DNA from: Buchnera aphidicola (Cavariella theobaldi)
GTDB taxonomy: Bacteria; Pseudomonadota; Gammaproteobacteria; Enterobacterales; Enterobacteriaceae
Direction of reading: 5' to 3'
Length of the DNA stretch: 64,000 nucleotides
NCBI RefSeq assembly: GCF_964059165.1
Contig: NZ_OZ060413.1
Location: 124,001-188,000, forward strand
Shown: piece by piece, positions 46,077 to 56,170 of the stretch
How the letters are laid out: each line of letters starts with the position of its first letter
How positions within the stretch are numbered: the stretch's first letter is position 1
Notes under the pieces: model-generated
What the model saw: only the letters and a program-made list of their open reading frames with translations
Told to the model about the DNA's origin: nothing
Database searches by the model: none
Position numbers and translations under genes: made by a program

Positions 46077-46907
46077 ATGAATATTCAAAAATGGATTCAA
46101 AAAACATCAGAAAAATTATCTTTGTGTGATAATCCAAAATACGAAGCAGAAATCTTATTAATATACACTTCACAACATACGTATAGTGACATTTTAACTT
46201 TTAATCATATTAAAATGAGTGCAATGCAATTAAAAAATTTAAAAAATTTGGTATATCGAAGATCTCTTGGAGAGCCAATGGCATATTTAAAAGGAGAAAA
46301 AGAATTTTGGTCTTTGTCTTTACGCGTTTCATATGATACTCTTATTCCAAGACCTGAAACTGAAATTTTAGTAGAACAGGTATTATTAAAAGCTCAGGAT
46401 AAATTTTCTTCTATTCTTGATTTAGGTACTGGATCTGGCAATATTGCTTTAGCATTAGCTAGTGCATGTAAACATTTTAGAATTACAGGTATAGATAATT
46501 CAAAAAAAGCATTAAAAATAGCTAAATATAATGCAGTAAATTTAAAATTATATAATATTTGTTTTTTTTATAGCGATTGGTTTTCATGTGTTAAAAAAAA
46601 ATTTCATATTATTGTAAGTAATCCACCTTATATTAGTATAGATGAAAGTTTTTTATTGAAAAAAGATATTTTTTTTGAACCATTCAATGCGCTTTTTTCT
46701 AAAAATAATGGTTTAGCGGATATTGAACATATTATAAAAAATTCTTTTCATTATTTATTATATAAAGGTTGGTTATTGGTAGAGCATGGATGGAAACAAA
46801 AATTAATAATACAGCATTTTTTTAAAAAATATAATTTTCATAATATTACATCACATAAAGACTATGGAGGAAACGATCGTGTTACTATTGGGCAAAAAAT
46901 AAAATAA
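46077..46907 (+). CDS. prmC: Release factor glutamine methyltransferase
   Basis: Methylates the GGQ glutamine of RF1 and RF2. It has 276 residues (277 in E. coli HemK/PrmC). The N-terminal helical domain contains RRSLGEPMAYLKGEKEFW and the substrate-side RVSYDTLIPRPETEIL. SAM motif I is LDLGTGSGNIALALA near residue 119, and the catalytic motif is VSNPPYIS near residue 182. It is coupled to prfA, its substrate gene, as in E. coli. Confidence 0.98.
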   Translation: MNIQKWIQKTSEKLSLCDNPKYEAEILLIYTSQHTYSDILTFNHIKMSAMQLKNLKNLVYRRSLGEPMAYLKGEKEFWSLSLRVSYDTLIPRPETEILVEQVLLKAQDKFSSILDLGTGSGNIALALASACKHFRITGIDNSKKALKIAKYNAVNLKLYNICFFYSDWFSCVKKKFHIIVSNPPYISIDESFLLKKDIFFEPFNALFSKNNGLADIEHIIKNSFHYLLYKGWLLVEHGWKQKLIIQHFFKKYNFHNITSHKDYGGNDRVTIGQKIK

Positions 46908-47069
46908 TTAATTGATATTGCTGTTATTACGTACAATATATAGATAATGCGATGTGTTTGTAATAAAGAATATAGTTATATATTTTTTATAAAAGGTATA
47001 TTCCTATATATAATTATTAATAACATTTTTATTTTTAATCATCTAAATAATATTAATATTGCTAATAAT

Positions 47070-47879
47070 ATGAAATCTGTTGCTAATATTGATTTTTCCA
47101 AACTATCACTTTTTGATTCCATTCTTGCAACTTCTCAAATTATACGAGAAGATTTTCCAGCGGAATGTGTTTTGTTAGAATTAAATGCTAAAGTACAAGA
47201 AGCAAAATCTTATATTTCTTCTGAAAATCAACCTAATCGACAATTAAAAAAATTATTAGAATTGTTTTATAAGCATTGGCATTTTGGTAGTGCAAGTGGT
47301 GTATATAAATTGTCCAATGTTCTTTGGATTGATCACGTGTTAAAAACGCGTCAAGGTACTGCGGTGTCTTTAGGTGTTCTTTTTTTATATATTGCACAAT
47401 CATTACATTTACCATTAAATCCAGTTATATTTCCAACGCAATTCCTTTTAAGAGCGGATTGGATGAATAAAAAAAAATGGTTAATTAATCCTTTTAATGG
47501 AGAAATTGTAAATAAACATATATTACAAGTGTGGTTAAAAGGCAACATTAGCCCAACTGCAAAATTATATGAAAGCGATTTATATAAATCTGAGCCTATC
47601 ACTGTAATTCGTAAAATGCTTGATATATTAAAATCTGCATTAATAGAGGAAAAAAAAATGGAATTAGCATTAAATGTAATTAATGTACTATTACAAATTG
47701 ATCCGAATAATCCGTATGAAATTCGTGATAGAGGATTAATATATGCACAATTAAAATGTCATCATGTTGCTATAACAGATTTAATTTATTTTATTGAACA
47801 CTGTCCAGAAGATCCTATTAGTGAAATAATTAAATTACAAATTCATTCTATTGAACAAAAAAAAATTATTTTACATTAA
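47070..47879 (+). CDS. sirB1: SirB1/YchA family protein (transglutaminase-like plus TPR-like)
   Basis: The homologue of E. coli YchA/SirB1, which sits next to prmC in the same prfA-prmC-ychA order; its biochemical role is unsettled. From this ATG it has 269 residues, exactly the E. coli length, and KLSLFDSILATSQIIREDFP aligns with the E. coli N-terminus. KTRQGTAVSLGVLFLYIAQ, VIFPTQFLLR and NPFNGE form the transglutaminase-like part. The C-terminal ~80 residues (DPNNPYEIRDRGLIYAQLKC) are TPR-like. The frame stays open to an ATG at 46947, adding 41 hydrophobic residues with no counterpart in E. coli. Neither start has a good ribosome-binding site. Confidence 0.85.
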   Translation: MKSVANIDFSKLSLFDSILATSQIIREDFPAECVLLELNAKVQEAKSYISSENQPNRQLKKLLELFYKHWHFGSASGVYKLSNVLWIDHVLKTRQGTAVSLGVLFLYIAQSLHLPLNPVIFPTQFLLRADWMNKKKWLINPFNGEIVNKHILQVWLKGNISPTAKLYESDLYKSEPITVIRKMLDILKSALIEEKKMELALNVINVLLQIDPNNPYEIRDRGLIYAQLKCHHVAITDLIYFIEHCPEDPISEIIKLQIHSIEQKKIILH

Positions 47880-47890
47880 CGCATGTATTT

Positions 47891-48706
47891 TTATTTATCT
47901 GATAGTATAATGGGAAGATGTCTTTTGTGTTCTGTTTTTAAATAGAGTTGTTCAATAATTTTTTTACTTCGGGTATCTACTTGTTGACCTTCTAAATAAG
48001 AATCGATTGTAGCATATGTAATACCTAAAACAGATTCGTCCGGCTGCTGTGGTTTATTATCTTCTAAATCTGCCATTGGTTTTTTTAAATAAAGATGTTT
48101 AGGGCAATTTAATTCTTTTAATAAAGCACATCCTTGTCTCTTATTGAATCTAGAAATAGGATTTATATCGGTAGCTCCATCACCGTATTTAGTAAAAAAT
48201 CCAGTAATTATTTCTGCGGCATGAGCTGTTCCCACTACTAAACCATTATTAACAGCAGCTACACTATATTGTATTTTCATTCTTTCTCTTGCTTTTTCAT
48301 TGCCTTTTATATAGTCTGAAATATATATTCCTGATTTTTTTAATGCTCGTTCACTACTCAAAACTGCATTTTTAATATTAATAACAAAGCATTGATCGGG
48401 ATATATAAATTTAATCGCATCTTGACAATCTTTTTCATCTTTTTGAGAACCATATGGTAAACGCAATGCAATAAATTGATAATTAATGTTTTTTGTTTCA
48501 TTTCTTAATTGTTGTATAGCTATTTGACATAATTTCCCAGTTAATGTTGAATCTTGACCCCCACTAATACCTAAGACTAAAGATTGTAAATTAGAAAAAT
48601 GAGATAAATATTTTTTTAAAAAATCAATACATTTTTTAATTTCGATTTTTGGTATAATTTTTGGTTTTACTCCTAATATTTTAATAATTTTTTTTTGTAA
48701 TTTCAT
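47891..48706 (-). CDS. nadE: NH3-dependent NAD+ synthetase
   Basis: Amidates deamido-NAD to NAD+, the last step of NAD synthesis. From this ATG it has 271 residues; E. coli NadE has 275, and [11 protein letters not shown] aligns with E. coli MTLQQQIIKAL. GGAG lies 7 nt upstream. The upstream ATG at 48718 overlaps that GGAG, so I reject it. The PP-loop ATP motif is [15 protein letters not shown] near residue 43, and [13 protein letters not shown] and [12 protein letters not shown] follow. The usual G-T-D-H-A-A-E reads GTAHAAE, an Asp-to-Ala change near the substrate site. It converges on sirB1 with an 11-nt gap. Confidence 0.97.
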   Translation of the reverse strand: MKLQKKIIKILGVKPKIIPKIEIKKCIDFLKKYLSHFSNLQSLVLGISGGQDSTLTGKLCQIAIQQLRNETKNINYQFIALRLPYGSQKDEKDCQDAIKFIYPDQCFVINIKNAVLSSERALKKSGIYISDYIKGNEKARERMKIQYSVAAVNNGLVVGTAHAAEIITGFFTKYGDGATDINPISRFNKRQGCALLKELNCPKHLYLKKPMADLEDNKPQQPDESVLGITYATIDSYLEGQQVDTRSKKIIEQLYLKTEHKRHLPIILSDK

Positions 48707-48868
48707 CTTTTGCTCCATATATAGTATTTTTTTTTGAAGTATACAAAATTTTTATATAATTAATATTATATTTTTTGCGATTTTATAAAAAGTAACACTA
48801 TATTAAAACATTTAAATATATTTTTTGATAAAATATATTATATATCTTATTAAATCGGTATAACAATA

Positions 48869-50074
48869 TTGAAAAATCTCATTTTAGTTTTAAACTGCGG
48901 AAGTTCTTCTTTAAAATTTTCTGTCATAAATCCAAAAAATGAAAAAAAATATTTATTTGGTACAGTGGAACGTTTGTTTTTATCGGATACATATGTTACA
49001 TGGGAATCAAAAAAAAATAAATATAAAAAAAATATCGGTTCAAATATTTCTCATGAACAAGCATTAGATTTTGTCATAGATCATATTTTTTTGTTAGAAG
49101 AAAAAATTCTTAAAAATATTGTTGGTATAGGGCATCGAGTAGTTCATGGAGGTAAAAAAATAAAAAATTCTATATTAATTAATGATAAAATCATTAATTT
49201 AATTGAAGAAGCCTCTATTTTTGCTCCTTTACATAATCCAGCTAATTTAATTGGAATTAAAAAAATTTTACAGAAATATCCTATACTTTCAAAAAAAAAT
49301 GTTGCGGTTTTTGATACTTCTTTTTATCAAAATATGCCTAAGGTATCCTTTTTATATGCTATTCCTTATGATTTTTTTAAAAAATATGGTATTAGACGTT
49401 ATGGTGCGCATGGAATTAGTCATTGTTATATCCTTCATAAAACAGCTTTTTTATTACAAAAATCATTTAATCAATTAAATATTATCACTTGTCATTTAGG
49501 TAATGGCGCTTCTGTTTCTGCTATACGTAATGGAATATGTGTTGATACTTCTATGGGATTAACTCCATTAGAAGGGTTGGTCATGGGTACTCGCAGTGGA
49601 GATATAGATCCATCAATTATTTTTTTTATGTATAAACAACTTAATATGAGCATACATCAGATTGAAGAATTATTAATCAAAAAATCTGGTTTATTAGGAT
49701 TAAGTGGTATAAGTAGTGATTTTCGTTATCTCGAGAAAAATTATAATATTAATGAAAAAGCAAAAATAGCTGTAGATATTTTTTGTCATAGAATTAGTAA
49801 GTATATTTCTGCTTATACATCATTAATGCATGGTCGTTTAGATGCGATAATTTTCACTGGTGGAATAGGCGAAAATGTTCCTTTTATTAGAAGTATCATT
49901 ATATCTAAATTATCTTTACTAGGATTTTTTATTCACTCGGAAAAAAATTTGTTAATATGTAATGGAAAAACTGGTAATATTAACATTAAAACTTCGCGCC
50001 CTATTTTTATTATTCCAACCAATGAAGATTTAGCTATCTCTCGAGAGACTATAAATATAATTAGTCTTGTGTAA
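48869..50074 (+). CDS. ackA: Acetate kinase
   Basis: Interconverts acetyl phosphate plus ADP and acetate plus ATP. It has 401 residues (400 in E. coli). The opening LILVLNCGSSSLKFSV is the phosphate-binding N-terminal motif. Further ASKHA-fold blocks are VGIGHRVVHGG, FDTSFYQNMP, CHLGNGASVSAI and DTSMGLTPLEGLVMGTRSGDIDP, and FTGGIGENVPFIR near the end. The start is TTG at 48869; no ATG exists in frame before the upstream stop and the ribosome-binding site is weak. It forms an operon with pta, which follows after 39 nt. Confidence 0.97.
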   Translation: MKNLILVLNCGSSSLKFSVINPKNEKKYLFGTVERLFLSDTYVTWESKKNKYKKNIGSNISHEQALDFVIDHIFLLEEKILKNIVGIGHRVVHGGKKIKNSILINDKIINLIEEASIFAPLHNPANLIGIKKILQKYPILSKKNVAVFDTSFYQNMPKVSFLYAIPYDFFKKYGIRRYGAHGISHCYILHKTAFLLQKSFNQLNIITCHLGNGASVSAIRNGICVDTSMGLTPLEGLVMGTRSGDIDPSIIFFMYKQLNMSIHQIEELLIKKSGLLGLSGISSDFRYLEKNYNINEKAKIAVDIFCHRISKYISAYTSLMHGRLDAIIFTGGIGENVPFIRSIIISKLSLLGFFIHSEKNLLICNGKTGNINIKTSRPIFIIPTNEDLAISRETINIISLV

Positions 50075-50113
50075 AAACTATATCATTTTATATCAAAAAA
50101 ATAGGATATATAT

Positions 50114-52243
50114 ATGTCTCGTATTATTATGCTGATTCCTTTAAATAATCAAGTCGGTTCTACGGCAATAAGTTTAAGTATGTTAAATTTTTTTAATAAA
50201 AATAAATATCGTAAGGATATGAATAAGCCTATTTTATATATTTCTTGCCAAAGTAACTCGCTAGATCACACCACTGTACTAATTAAGAAATATTTTTCAA
50301 GTTTTGTACATATACTTAATAATATAGATTTTTCTAATATTTATTTTGGTTCTGATATATATATATCTTTAATAAATACGATAATAGAAATATGTTATAA
50401 AAAAAAAAAATTATATGAGTTAATCTTTATTGAAGGATTGAGTCATGAAAAGAATTTGTACTCATATCAAATAAATCATGATATAGCAAATAGTATTAAT
50501 GCAGAAGTGGTGTTAATAACTAATATAAATCGATATTCTCTAAATAGCATTCAAGACAAAGAAGATCAAATTAAATTTTTCTTGCAACAATATCATTATA
50601 AAAAATTTATAGGTGTTATCTTTAATGAGATGAATTTTATTTATTTAGGAAAAAATATTAGTTTTATAAAAAAAATAAAATTTTTAAAAAAAATAAAAGA
50701 AGAAAAGAAAAAAACAATAATTGTAAAAAGGGATATAAAAACAAGTTTATATCCTATTATTGCGTATATTCCTTGGAATCAAGATTTTATGAAAATATTT
50801 GTAGTAGATATTTATCATTTTTTAAATGCAATACCACTTCATATTGATAATATCAATTTTCGTATTATAGAAACGGTGATAATATTTAATGAAAATAATA
50901 AAGATATCTTAAAAAAGATAAATTCACATATTTTAATTATTTTGCCGTGGACTCAAATAGATATTTTTATTATATTTTTTTCTAAAGAATATAAATTTAA
51001 TAATATCAGCGCGATATTATTAACAGGTCAGTGTCAATCCATAAAGCATTCAATAAAAATATGTCAAATATTTATTCAAAACGGTATCCCAGTATTTTTT
51101 TTAAAAAAAAATATTATAGATATTTTATATAAATTACAAAGTTTTTATTTTGATCTTAATATAAAAGAAAAAAAATATATTTTTAAGCTGCAAACTTATA
51201 TGAGTAGTTTTTTTAATGTTAAATACTTAAATATAATTAAAAAAAAATCTGATACTCATATTAATCTTTCGCCAAGAGAATTTTGTTATCGCTTAAAAAT
51301 GTTATCTAGAAATAGTAAAAAACGTATTATTTTACCTGAATCATATGAAATTCGAATATTGCAAGCAGCATCTATGTGTTACGATCTAGACATTGCTCAA
51401 TGTGTATTATTAGGAGATAGAAAAAAAATTTATAATCTTGCTAAAGATCAAGGTATTCATTTAAATAAAAATATTGAAATAATTGATCCTGATTTAATTA
51501 GAGATAAATATATGGCTCGTTTTATAGAAATAAGACAGCATAAAAGTATAAATGAGGATTTTGCATATCAACAGTTACGGAATAATATTATTTTAGCAAC
51601 TCTAATGGTTGAATCAGATGAGGTGGATGGCATGGTATCTGGTTCTATAAATACTACTGCTAGCACAATCCGTCCTGCACTGCAGTTAATTAAAACAGAG
51701 TCTGTTAGTTCTTTAGTATCATCTATTTTCTTTATGTTACTGCCAGAGAAAGTTTTAATTTATGGAGATTGTGCGATTAATATTGATCCAACAGCAGAAG
51801 AATTGGCCGCTATTGCTATTCAATCTTCTTGTTCAGCAAAAATATTGGGTATAGAATCTCGTATAGCTATGTTATCTTATTCTACTGGTGATTCTGGTTG
51901 TGGTAGACAAGTGGATAAAGTAAGAAAAGCAACTGATATTGTAAGAATAAAAAGACCAGATTTAATTATTGATGGACCTATTCAATATGATGCTGCAGTT
52001 TCAAAAGAAATATCAAAACTAAAGAGTCCAAAATCCTCTCTTGTCGGAGATGCTTCTATTTTTATTTTTCCTGATTTGAATTCTGGTAATATCACTTATA
52101 AAGCAGTTCAGCGCTCATCACAACTGGTTTCCATTGGGCCTATGTTACAAGGACTCAGAAAACCAGTAAATGACTTATCTAGAGGTTCATTAGTAGAAGA
52201 CATTATTTATACTATTGCTTTAACATCCATTCAGGCAATATAA
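50114..52243 (+). CDS. pta: Phosphate acetyltransferase
   Basis: Converts acetyl-CoA and phosphate to acetyl phosphate, which AckA turns into ATP and acetate. It has 709 residues (714 in E. coli), the long enterobacterial form. The N-terminal ~370 residues, a P-loop/DRTGG-type regulatory region, are strongly diverged and rich in Ile, Lys and Asn. The C-terminal catalytic domain (from about residue 390) is well kept: RIILPESYEIRILQAA, VDGMVSGSINTTASTIRPALQ, SYSTGDSGCGRQVDKVR and the closing KPVNDLSRGSLVEDI. The contrast suggests relaxed selection on allosteric control and continued selection on catalysis. Confidence 0.97.
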   Translation: MSRIIMLIPLNNQVGSTAISLSMLNFFNKNKYRKDMNKPILYISCQSNSLDHTTVLIKKYFSSFVHILNNIDFSNIYFGSDIYISLINTIIEICYKKKKLYELIFIEGLSHEKNLYSYQINHDIANSINAEVVLITNINRYSLNSIQDKEDQIKFFLQQYHYKKFIGVIFNEMNFIYLGKNISFIKKIKFLKKIKEEKKKTIIVKRDIKTSLYPIIAYIPWNQDFMKIFVVDIYHFLNAIPLHIDNINFRIIETVIIFNENNKDILKKINSHILIILPWTQIDIFIIFFSKEYKFNNISAILLTGQCQSIKHSIKICQIFIQNGIPVFFLKKNIIDILYKLQSFYFDLNIKEKKYIFKLQTYMSSFFNVKYLNIIKKKSDTHINLSPREFCYRLKMLSRNSKKRIILPESYEIRILQAASMCYDLDIAQCVLLGDRKKIYNLAKDQGIHLNKNIEIIDPDLIRDKYMARFIEIRQHKSINEDFAYQQLRNNIILATLMVESDEVDGMVSGSINTTASTIRPALQLIKTESVSSLVSSIFFMLLPEKVLIYGDCAINIDPTAEELAAIAIQSSCSAKILGIESRIAMLSYSTGDSGCGRQVDKVRKATDIVRIKRPDLIIDGPIQYDAAVSKEISKLKSPKSSLVGDASIFIFPDLNSGNITYKAVQRSSQLVSIGPMLQGLRKPVNDLSRGSLVEDIIYTIALTSIQAI

Positions 52244-52267
52244 AATATTTATTTATTTTTTGAGTAT

Positions 52268-52561
52268 TTATATACTAATTATTATATTTCCTTTAGGCTG
52301 ACAAAAACATGGAAAAATATCATTTTTATTATGCATAGAAGCAATTGGTTTTTGTTGGAGATAACATATTTCGCCCTGTAATAGCTGTATACGACATGTA
52401 CCACAATATCCAGAACAGCATTGATATTCTATATATATTTTATTAAATTTTAAAATTAATAATAATGAATTATAATTTTGATTATAAAATATTTTTTTTT
52501 TATAATTTACTATATATATAGTAAAATTATTTTTTTTATAATTGAAAGTATTTAAATTCAT
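52268..52561 (-). CDS. yfaE: [2Fe-2S] ferredoxin YfaE
   Basis: A small ferredoxin that helps build and maintain the diferric-tyrosyl radical cofactor of NrdB in E. coli. It has 97 residues (84 in E. coli). The cluster cysteines are in [13 protein letters not shown] and in the late FPCFCQPKG. The only ATG lies inside the end of nrdB, giving a 26-nt overlap and about 11 extra N-terminal residues compared with E. coli. It is the third gene of nrdA-nrdB-yfaE, the E. coli order. Confidence 0.93.
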   Translation of the reverse strand: MNLNTFNYKKNNFTIYIVNYKKKIFYNQNYNSLLLILKFNKIYIEYQCCSGYCGTCRIQLLQGEICYLQQKPIASMHNKNDIFPCFCQPKGNIIISI

Positions 52562-53666
52562 CGTCAGATACTTCCGAATTAAATTGTCCTACTAAATATG
52601 AGCTAATTTCTGTTTCTTGAGGAGCTGTTTGTATATTATCAGAAGTTAACCAATCATTAATCCAAGGAATTGGATTGGCTTGTTTTTTAAAAGGCGATAC
52701 AAAACCCAACGCATTCATTCGCAGAGTTGTAATATATTCGATATATTGACATAAAATCTCTGTATTCAATCCAATAATAGAACCATTTTTAAATAAATAT
52801 TTAGCCCATGTTTTTTCTTGTTGTGCAGCAGTAATAAATATGTGATAAGCTTCTTCTTTACATTCCAATACAATATCTTTCATATTTTCATTATTATTAA
52901 TACTATTAAAAGTATTTAAAATATGTTGAGTACCTGTTAAATGCAATGCTTCATCCCGCGCTATTAATCTAATAATTTTAGCATTACCTTCCATTAATTT
53001 TCTTTCAGCGAATGCAAAAGAGCATGCAAAACTTACATAAAATCTAATAGCCTCTAAAACATTTACACTAATAAGACAAAGATATAATTTTTTTTTTAAT
53101 AATTTTAAATCAACGTATAGAGGTTGTTTATTAATTAAGTGAGTTCCTTCACCTAATAAATGCCAGTAATTTGTTGCTTCAATAAGTTGATCGTAATAAA
53201 TAGAAATATCTTGTGTACGATTAGTAATGTTAATATTTGAAATAATATCGTCAAATATAATAGCTGGAGTGTTAACGATATTCCTAATAATATGAGTATA
53301 TGAACGTGAATGAATAGTTTCGGAAAAAGACCATGTTTCAACCCATGTTTCTAGTTCTGGTAGAGATATAATTGGTAAAAAAGCAATATTGGGACTTCTT
53401 CCTTGAATTGAATCAAGTAGGGTTTGGTATTTTAAATTACTAACAAAAATATGTTTTTCGGATGGAGATAAATTATTAAAATCCATTCTATCTCTGGATA
53501 GATCTATCTCTTCTGGTCGCCAGAAAAATGATAGTTGTTTTTCAATAAGTTTTTCAAAAACATAGTATTTTTGTTGATCATATCTAGCTATATTGACCGA
53601 TTGTCCAAAAAACATGGGTTCATTTAGTTGATTATTCTTTTTTTTTGAGAATGTTGTGTAAACCAT
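52536..53666 (-). CDS. nrdB: Ribonucleoside-diphosphate reductase class Ia beta subunit
   Basis: Houses the diiron-tyrosyl radical that drives ribonucleotide reduction. It has 376 residues, the same as E. coli. Metal-ligand helices are visible: [21 protein letters not shown] with a Glu and a His, [19 protein letters not shown] and [15 protein letters not shown]. The radical tyrosine lies in the first helix pair. The C-terminal tail, which docks to NrdA, ends [10 protein letters not shown]. It starts 57 nt downstream of nrdA. Confidence 0.98.
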   Translation of the reverse strand: MVYTTFSKKKNNQLNEPMFFGQSVNIARYDQQKYYVFEKLIEKQLSFFWRPEEIDLSRDRMDFNNLSPSEKHIFVSNLKYQTLLDSIQGRSPNIAFLPIISLPELETWVETWSFSETIHSRSYTHIIRNIVNTPAIIFDDIISNINITNRTQDISIYYDQLIEATNYWHLLGEGTHLINKQPLYVDLKLLKKKLYLCLISVNVLEAIRFYVSFACSFAFAERKLMEGNAKIIRLIARDEALHLTGTQHILNTFNSINNNENMKDIVLECKEEAYHIFITAAQQEKTWAKYLFKNGSIIGLNTEILCQYIEYITTLRMNALGFVSPFKKQANPIPWINDWLTSDNIQTAPQETEISSYLVGQFNSEVSDDEFKYFQL

Positions 53667-53723
53667 ATTATTTTACCTAGTAAGAAAATTAAATAAAATA
53701 AGTATTTATTTTGATTTTTTATA

Positions 53724-56009
53724 TTATATTGCACAAGAGCCACTTTCACAGTGATCGTTTGCAGATGTAGAAAATATAAATGTATGATTGTCTTTAGATC
53801 CATCGTGAATATTTTGATAGTATAATGTTTTTAAACCTAATTTATATGCTATCAAAATATCATATAGTAATTGCCTCATAGGAATCTTTTCATTTTCAAA
53901 TCTTTCTGGATTATAGTTTGTATTTACTGAAATAGATTGATCAGTAAATTTTTGTATAATTCCAGCAATTTGTAGATATCCTTCGTTATTAGGCATATCC
54001 CATAATAGTTCATATTGTTGCTTTAATTCATTGTAACTAGGTACAACTTGTCTTAGCATACCATCTTTTGATACTTTTACACTAACAAATCCCCTTGGTG
54101 GCTCAATGCCATTAGTGGAATTGGAAATTTGCGAAGATGTTTCTGACGGCATAATGGCAGATAATGCAGAATTTCTTAATCCATACTTTTTAACATCTTC
54201 ACGTAGTGATTGCCAATCTAAGTGTAATGGTTCATCACATATATCATCAATGTATTTTTTGTATGTATCTATAGGTAATTTTCCTAAAAAATAATTAGTT
54301 TGATGAAATAAAGTACATACCCCCCTTTCTTTAGCTAGCGCACAAGATGCTTTTATTAAATAATATTGTATTGCTTCAAAAGTTTTATGTGTTAAATTAT
54401 TTGCACTGCCATCTGAATAACGAACATTATGCTTCGCCAAATAATATGCAAAATTAATTACACCTATTCCTAATGAACGTCTAGAAAGAGCAGATTTTTT
54501 AGCTGCTAATATCGGATATTGTTGATATTCTAATATTTCATCTAGCGCGCGTACAGATAAATCGGCTAAATCTTCAAGATCACTAAGATTTTTAATAGCG
54601 CCTAAATTAAATGCAGATAATGTACATAAAGCAATTTCTCCATTTTCATCATAAATGTTATCTAATGGCTTAGTAGGTAGTGTGATTTCTAAACATAAAT
54701 TTGATTGTTTGATAGGTGCTAGTTTAGGATTAAATGATCCATGTGAATTGCAATGATCTATATTTTGTATATAAATTCGTCCAGTGGAAGTTCTTTCGTG
54801 CATAAGTAAAACAAATAAATCTAATGCTTTAATGCTTTTTTTTTTGATATTTTCTTGTTTTTCATGCTCAATATATAATTTATTAAATTCTTTTTGATCA
54901 GTAAAAAAGGCATTATATAGTTTAGGTGTATCAGAAGGATCAAATAAAGTGATATGTTCACCAGATAACATTCTTTGATACATTAATTTATTGATCTGTA
55001 CAGCATAATCCATATGGCGAACTCTATTATCTTCAATTCCTCGATTATTTTTTAAAACTAATAAATTTTCAACTTCAAAATGCCAGATTGGATAGAATAT
55101 TGTTGCAGCTCCTCCTCTAATACCACCTTGAGAGCAACATTTAACTGCTGTTTGAAAATGCTTATAAAATGGAATACTGCCAGTATGAAATGCTTCACCA
55201 TCTCTTATAGAGCTTCCTGCAGCGCGAATTTGTCCTGCATTAATTCCAATTCCCGCTCTTTGTGAAATATATTTCACAATTGAACTTGTAGTGGCATTGA
55301 TAGAATTTAAATTATCAGCACAGTCAATTAAAACACATGAGCTAAATTGACGAGTAGGTGTTCTTACCCCTGCCATAATTGGTGTTGGTAAAGAAATTTT
55401 AAAGGTAGAAATTGCATCATAAAACCGGTGAATGTAACTTAAACGAGTTTCTTGTGGATATTTTGCAAATAAACATGCAGCTATAAGAATATATAGAAAT
55501 TGAGCGCTTTCATATATCGTGCCTGTTATTCTATTTTGTATTAAATATTTTCCTTCTAATTGTTTAACTGCTGCATAAGAGAAGCTCATATCGCGTTCAT
55601 GATGAATAAAAGAATTCATAATGAAAAATTCTTTAGGTGTATATTTTTTTAATAACATTGAATCATATTTTTTTAAAGTAACTAATTTATGAACATGTTT
55701 ATATAAAGGAGGTGGTGTAAAATTTTTATAAGCTTTTTTTCTCAGTTGAAAAACAGATAATCTTGCTGCTACATATTGATAGTCAGGAGCTTCTGTGGAA
55801 ATTAAATTAGCTGCTGTCTTGATAATAATGTCATTAATTTGTGCGGTAGTGATATTATTATATAGTTGAATATGAGAAGATGATTCTATTTTGGCGACAG
55901 ATATATTATTAAGACCAGATTTTGACCAATTCAAGATTTGATTGATTTTATTTAAATTTATTAGTTGTTTTTCTCCACTACGTTTAATGACAAAAATACC
56001 ATGTGTCAT
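53724..56009 (-). CDS. nrdA: Ribonucleoside-diphosphate reductase class Ia alpha subunit
   Basis: The catalytic subunit that reduces NDPs to dNDPs. It has 761 residues, the same as E. coli. An N-terminal ATP-cone domain (IKRSGEKQLINLNKINQIL) gives allosteric activity control. The active-site cysteines are in SSCVLIDCAD and in the pair around SNLCLEITLP and ALCTLSAFNLG. The radical-relay tyrosines and the C-terminal thiol-shuttle pair CESGSCAI are intact. It is the first gene of nrdA-nrdB-yfaE. Confidence 0.99.
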   Translation of the reverse strand: MTHGIFVIKRSGEKQLINLNKINQILNWSKSGLNNISVAKIESSSHIQLYNNITTAQINDIIIKTAANLISTEAPDYQYVAARLSVFQLRKKAYKNFTPPPLYKHVHKLVTLKKYDSMLLKKYTPKEFFIMNSFIHHERDMSFSYAAVKQLEGKYLIQNRITGTIYESAQFLYILIAACLFAKYPQETRLSYIHRFYDAISTFKISLPTPIMAGVRTPTRQFSSCVLIDCADNLNSINATTSSIVKYISQRAGIGINAGQIRAAGSSIRDGEAFHTGSIPFYKHFQTAVKCCSQGGIRGGAATIFYPIWHFEVENLLVLKNNRGIEDNRVRHMDYAVQINKLMYQRMLSGEHITLFDPSDTPKLYNAFFTDQKEFNKLYIEHEKQENIKKKSIKALDLFVLLMHERTSTGRIYIQNIDHCNSHGSFNPKLAPIKQSNLCLEITLPTKPLDNIYDENGEIALCTLSAFNLGAIKNLSDLEDLADLSVRALDEILEYQQYPILAAKKSALSRRSLGIGVINFAYYLAKHNVRYSDGSANNLTHKTFEAIQYYLIKASCALAKERGVCTLFHQTNYFLGKLPIDTYKKYIDDICDEPLHLDWQSLREDVKKYGLRNSALSAIMPSETSSQISNSTNGIEPPRGFVSVKVSKDGMLRQVVPSYNELKQQYELLWDMPNNEGYLQIAGIIQKFTDQSISVNTNYNPERFENEKIPMRQLLYDILIAYKLGLKTLYYQNIHDGSKDNHTFIFSTSANDHCESGSCAI

Positions 56010-56170
56010 AATGTCTTTAAGCCTTTTTTTTGAAATTTTTGGAATTTATACGAATGTATATTATGATATTTGATATATACACATTTTATGTATATTAATA
56101 AATATATATAATTTACCTAAACGATATATATAAATATTATAAAAAATAACTATTTTTTAAAAGATGTTTT

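Noticed and set aside
46947-47069. Hydrophobic 41-residue N-terminal extension of sirB1
   Set aside because: No counterpart in E. coli, no ribosome-binding site, and the internal ATG gives the family length; kept only as a noted alternative.
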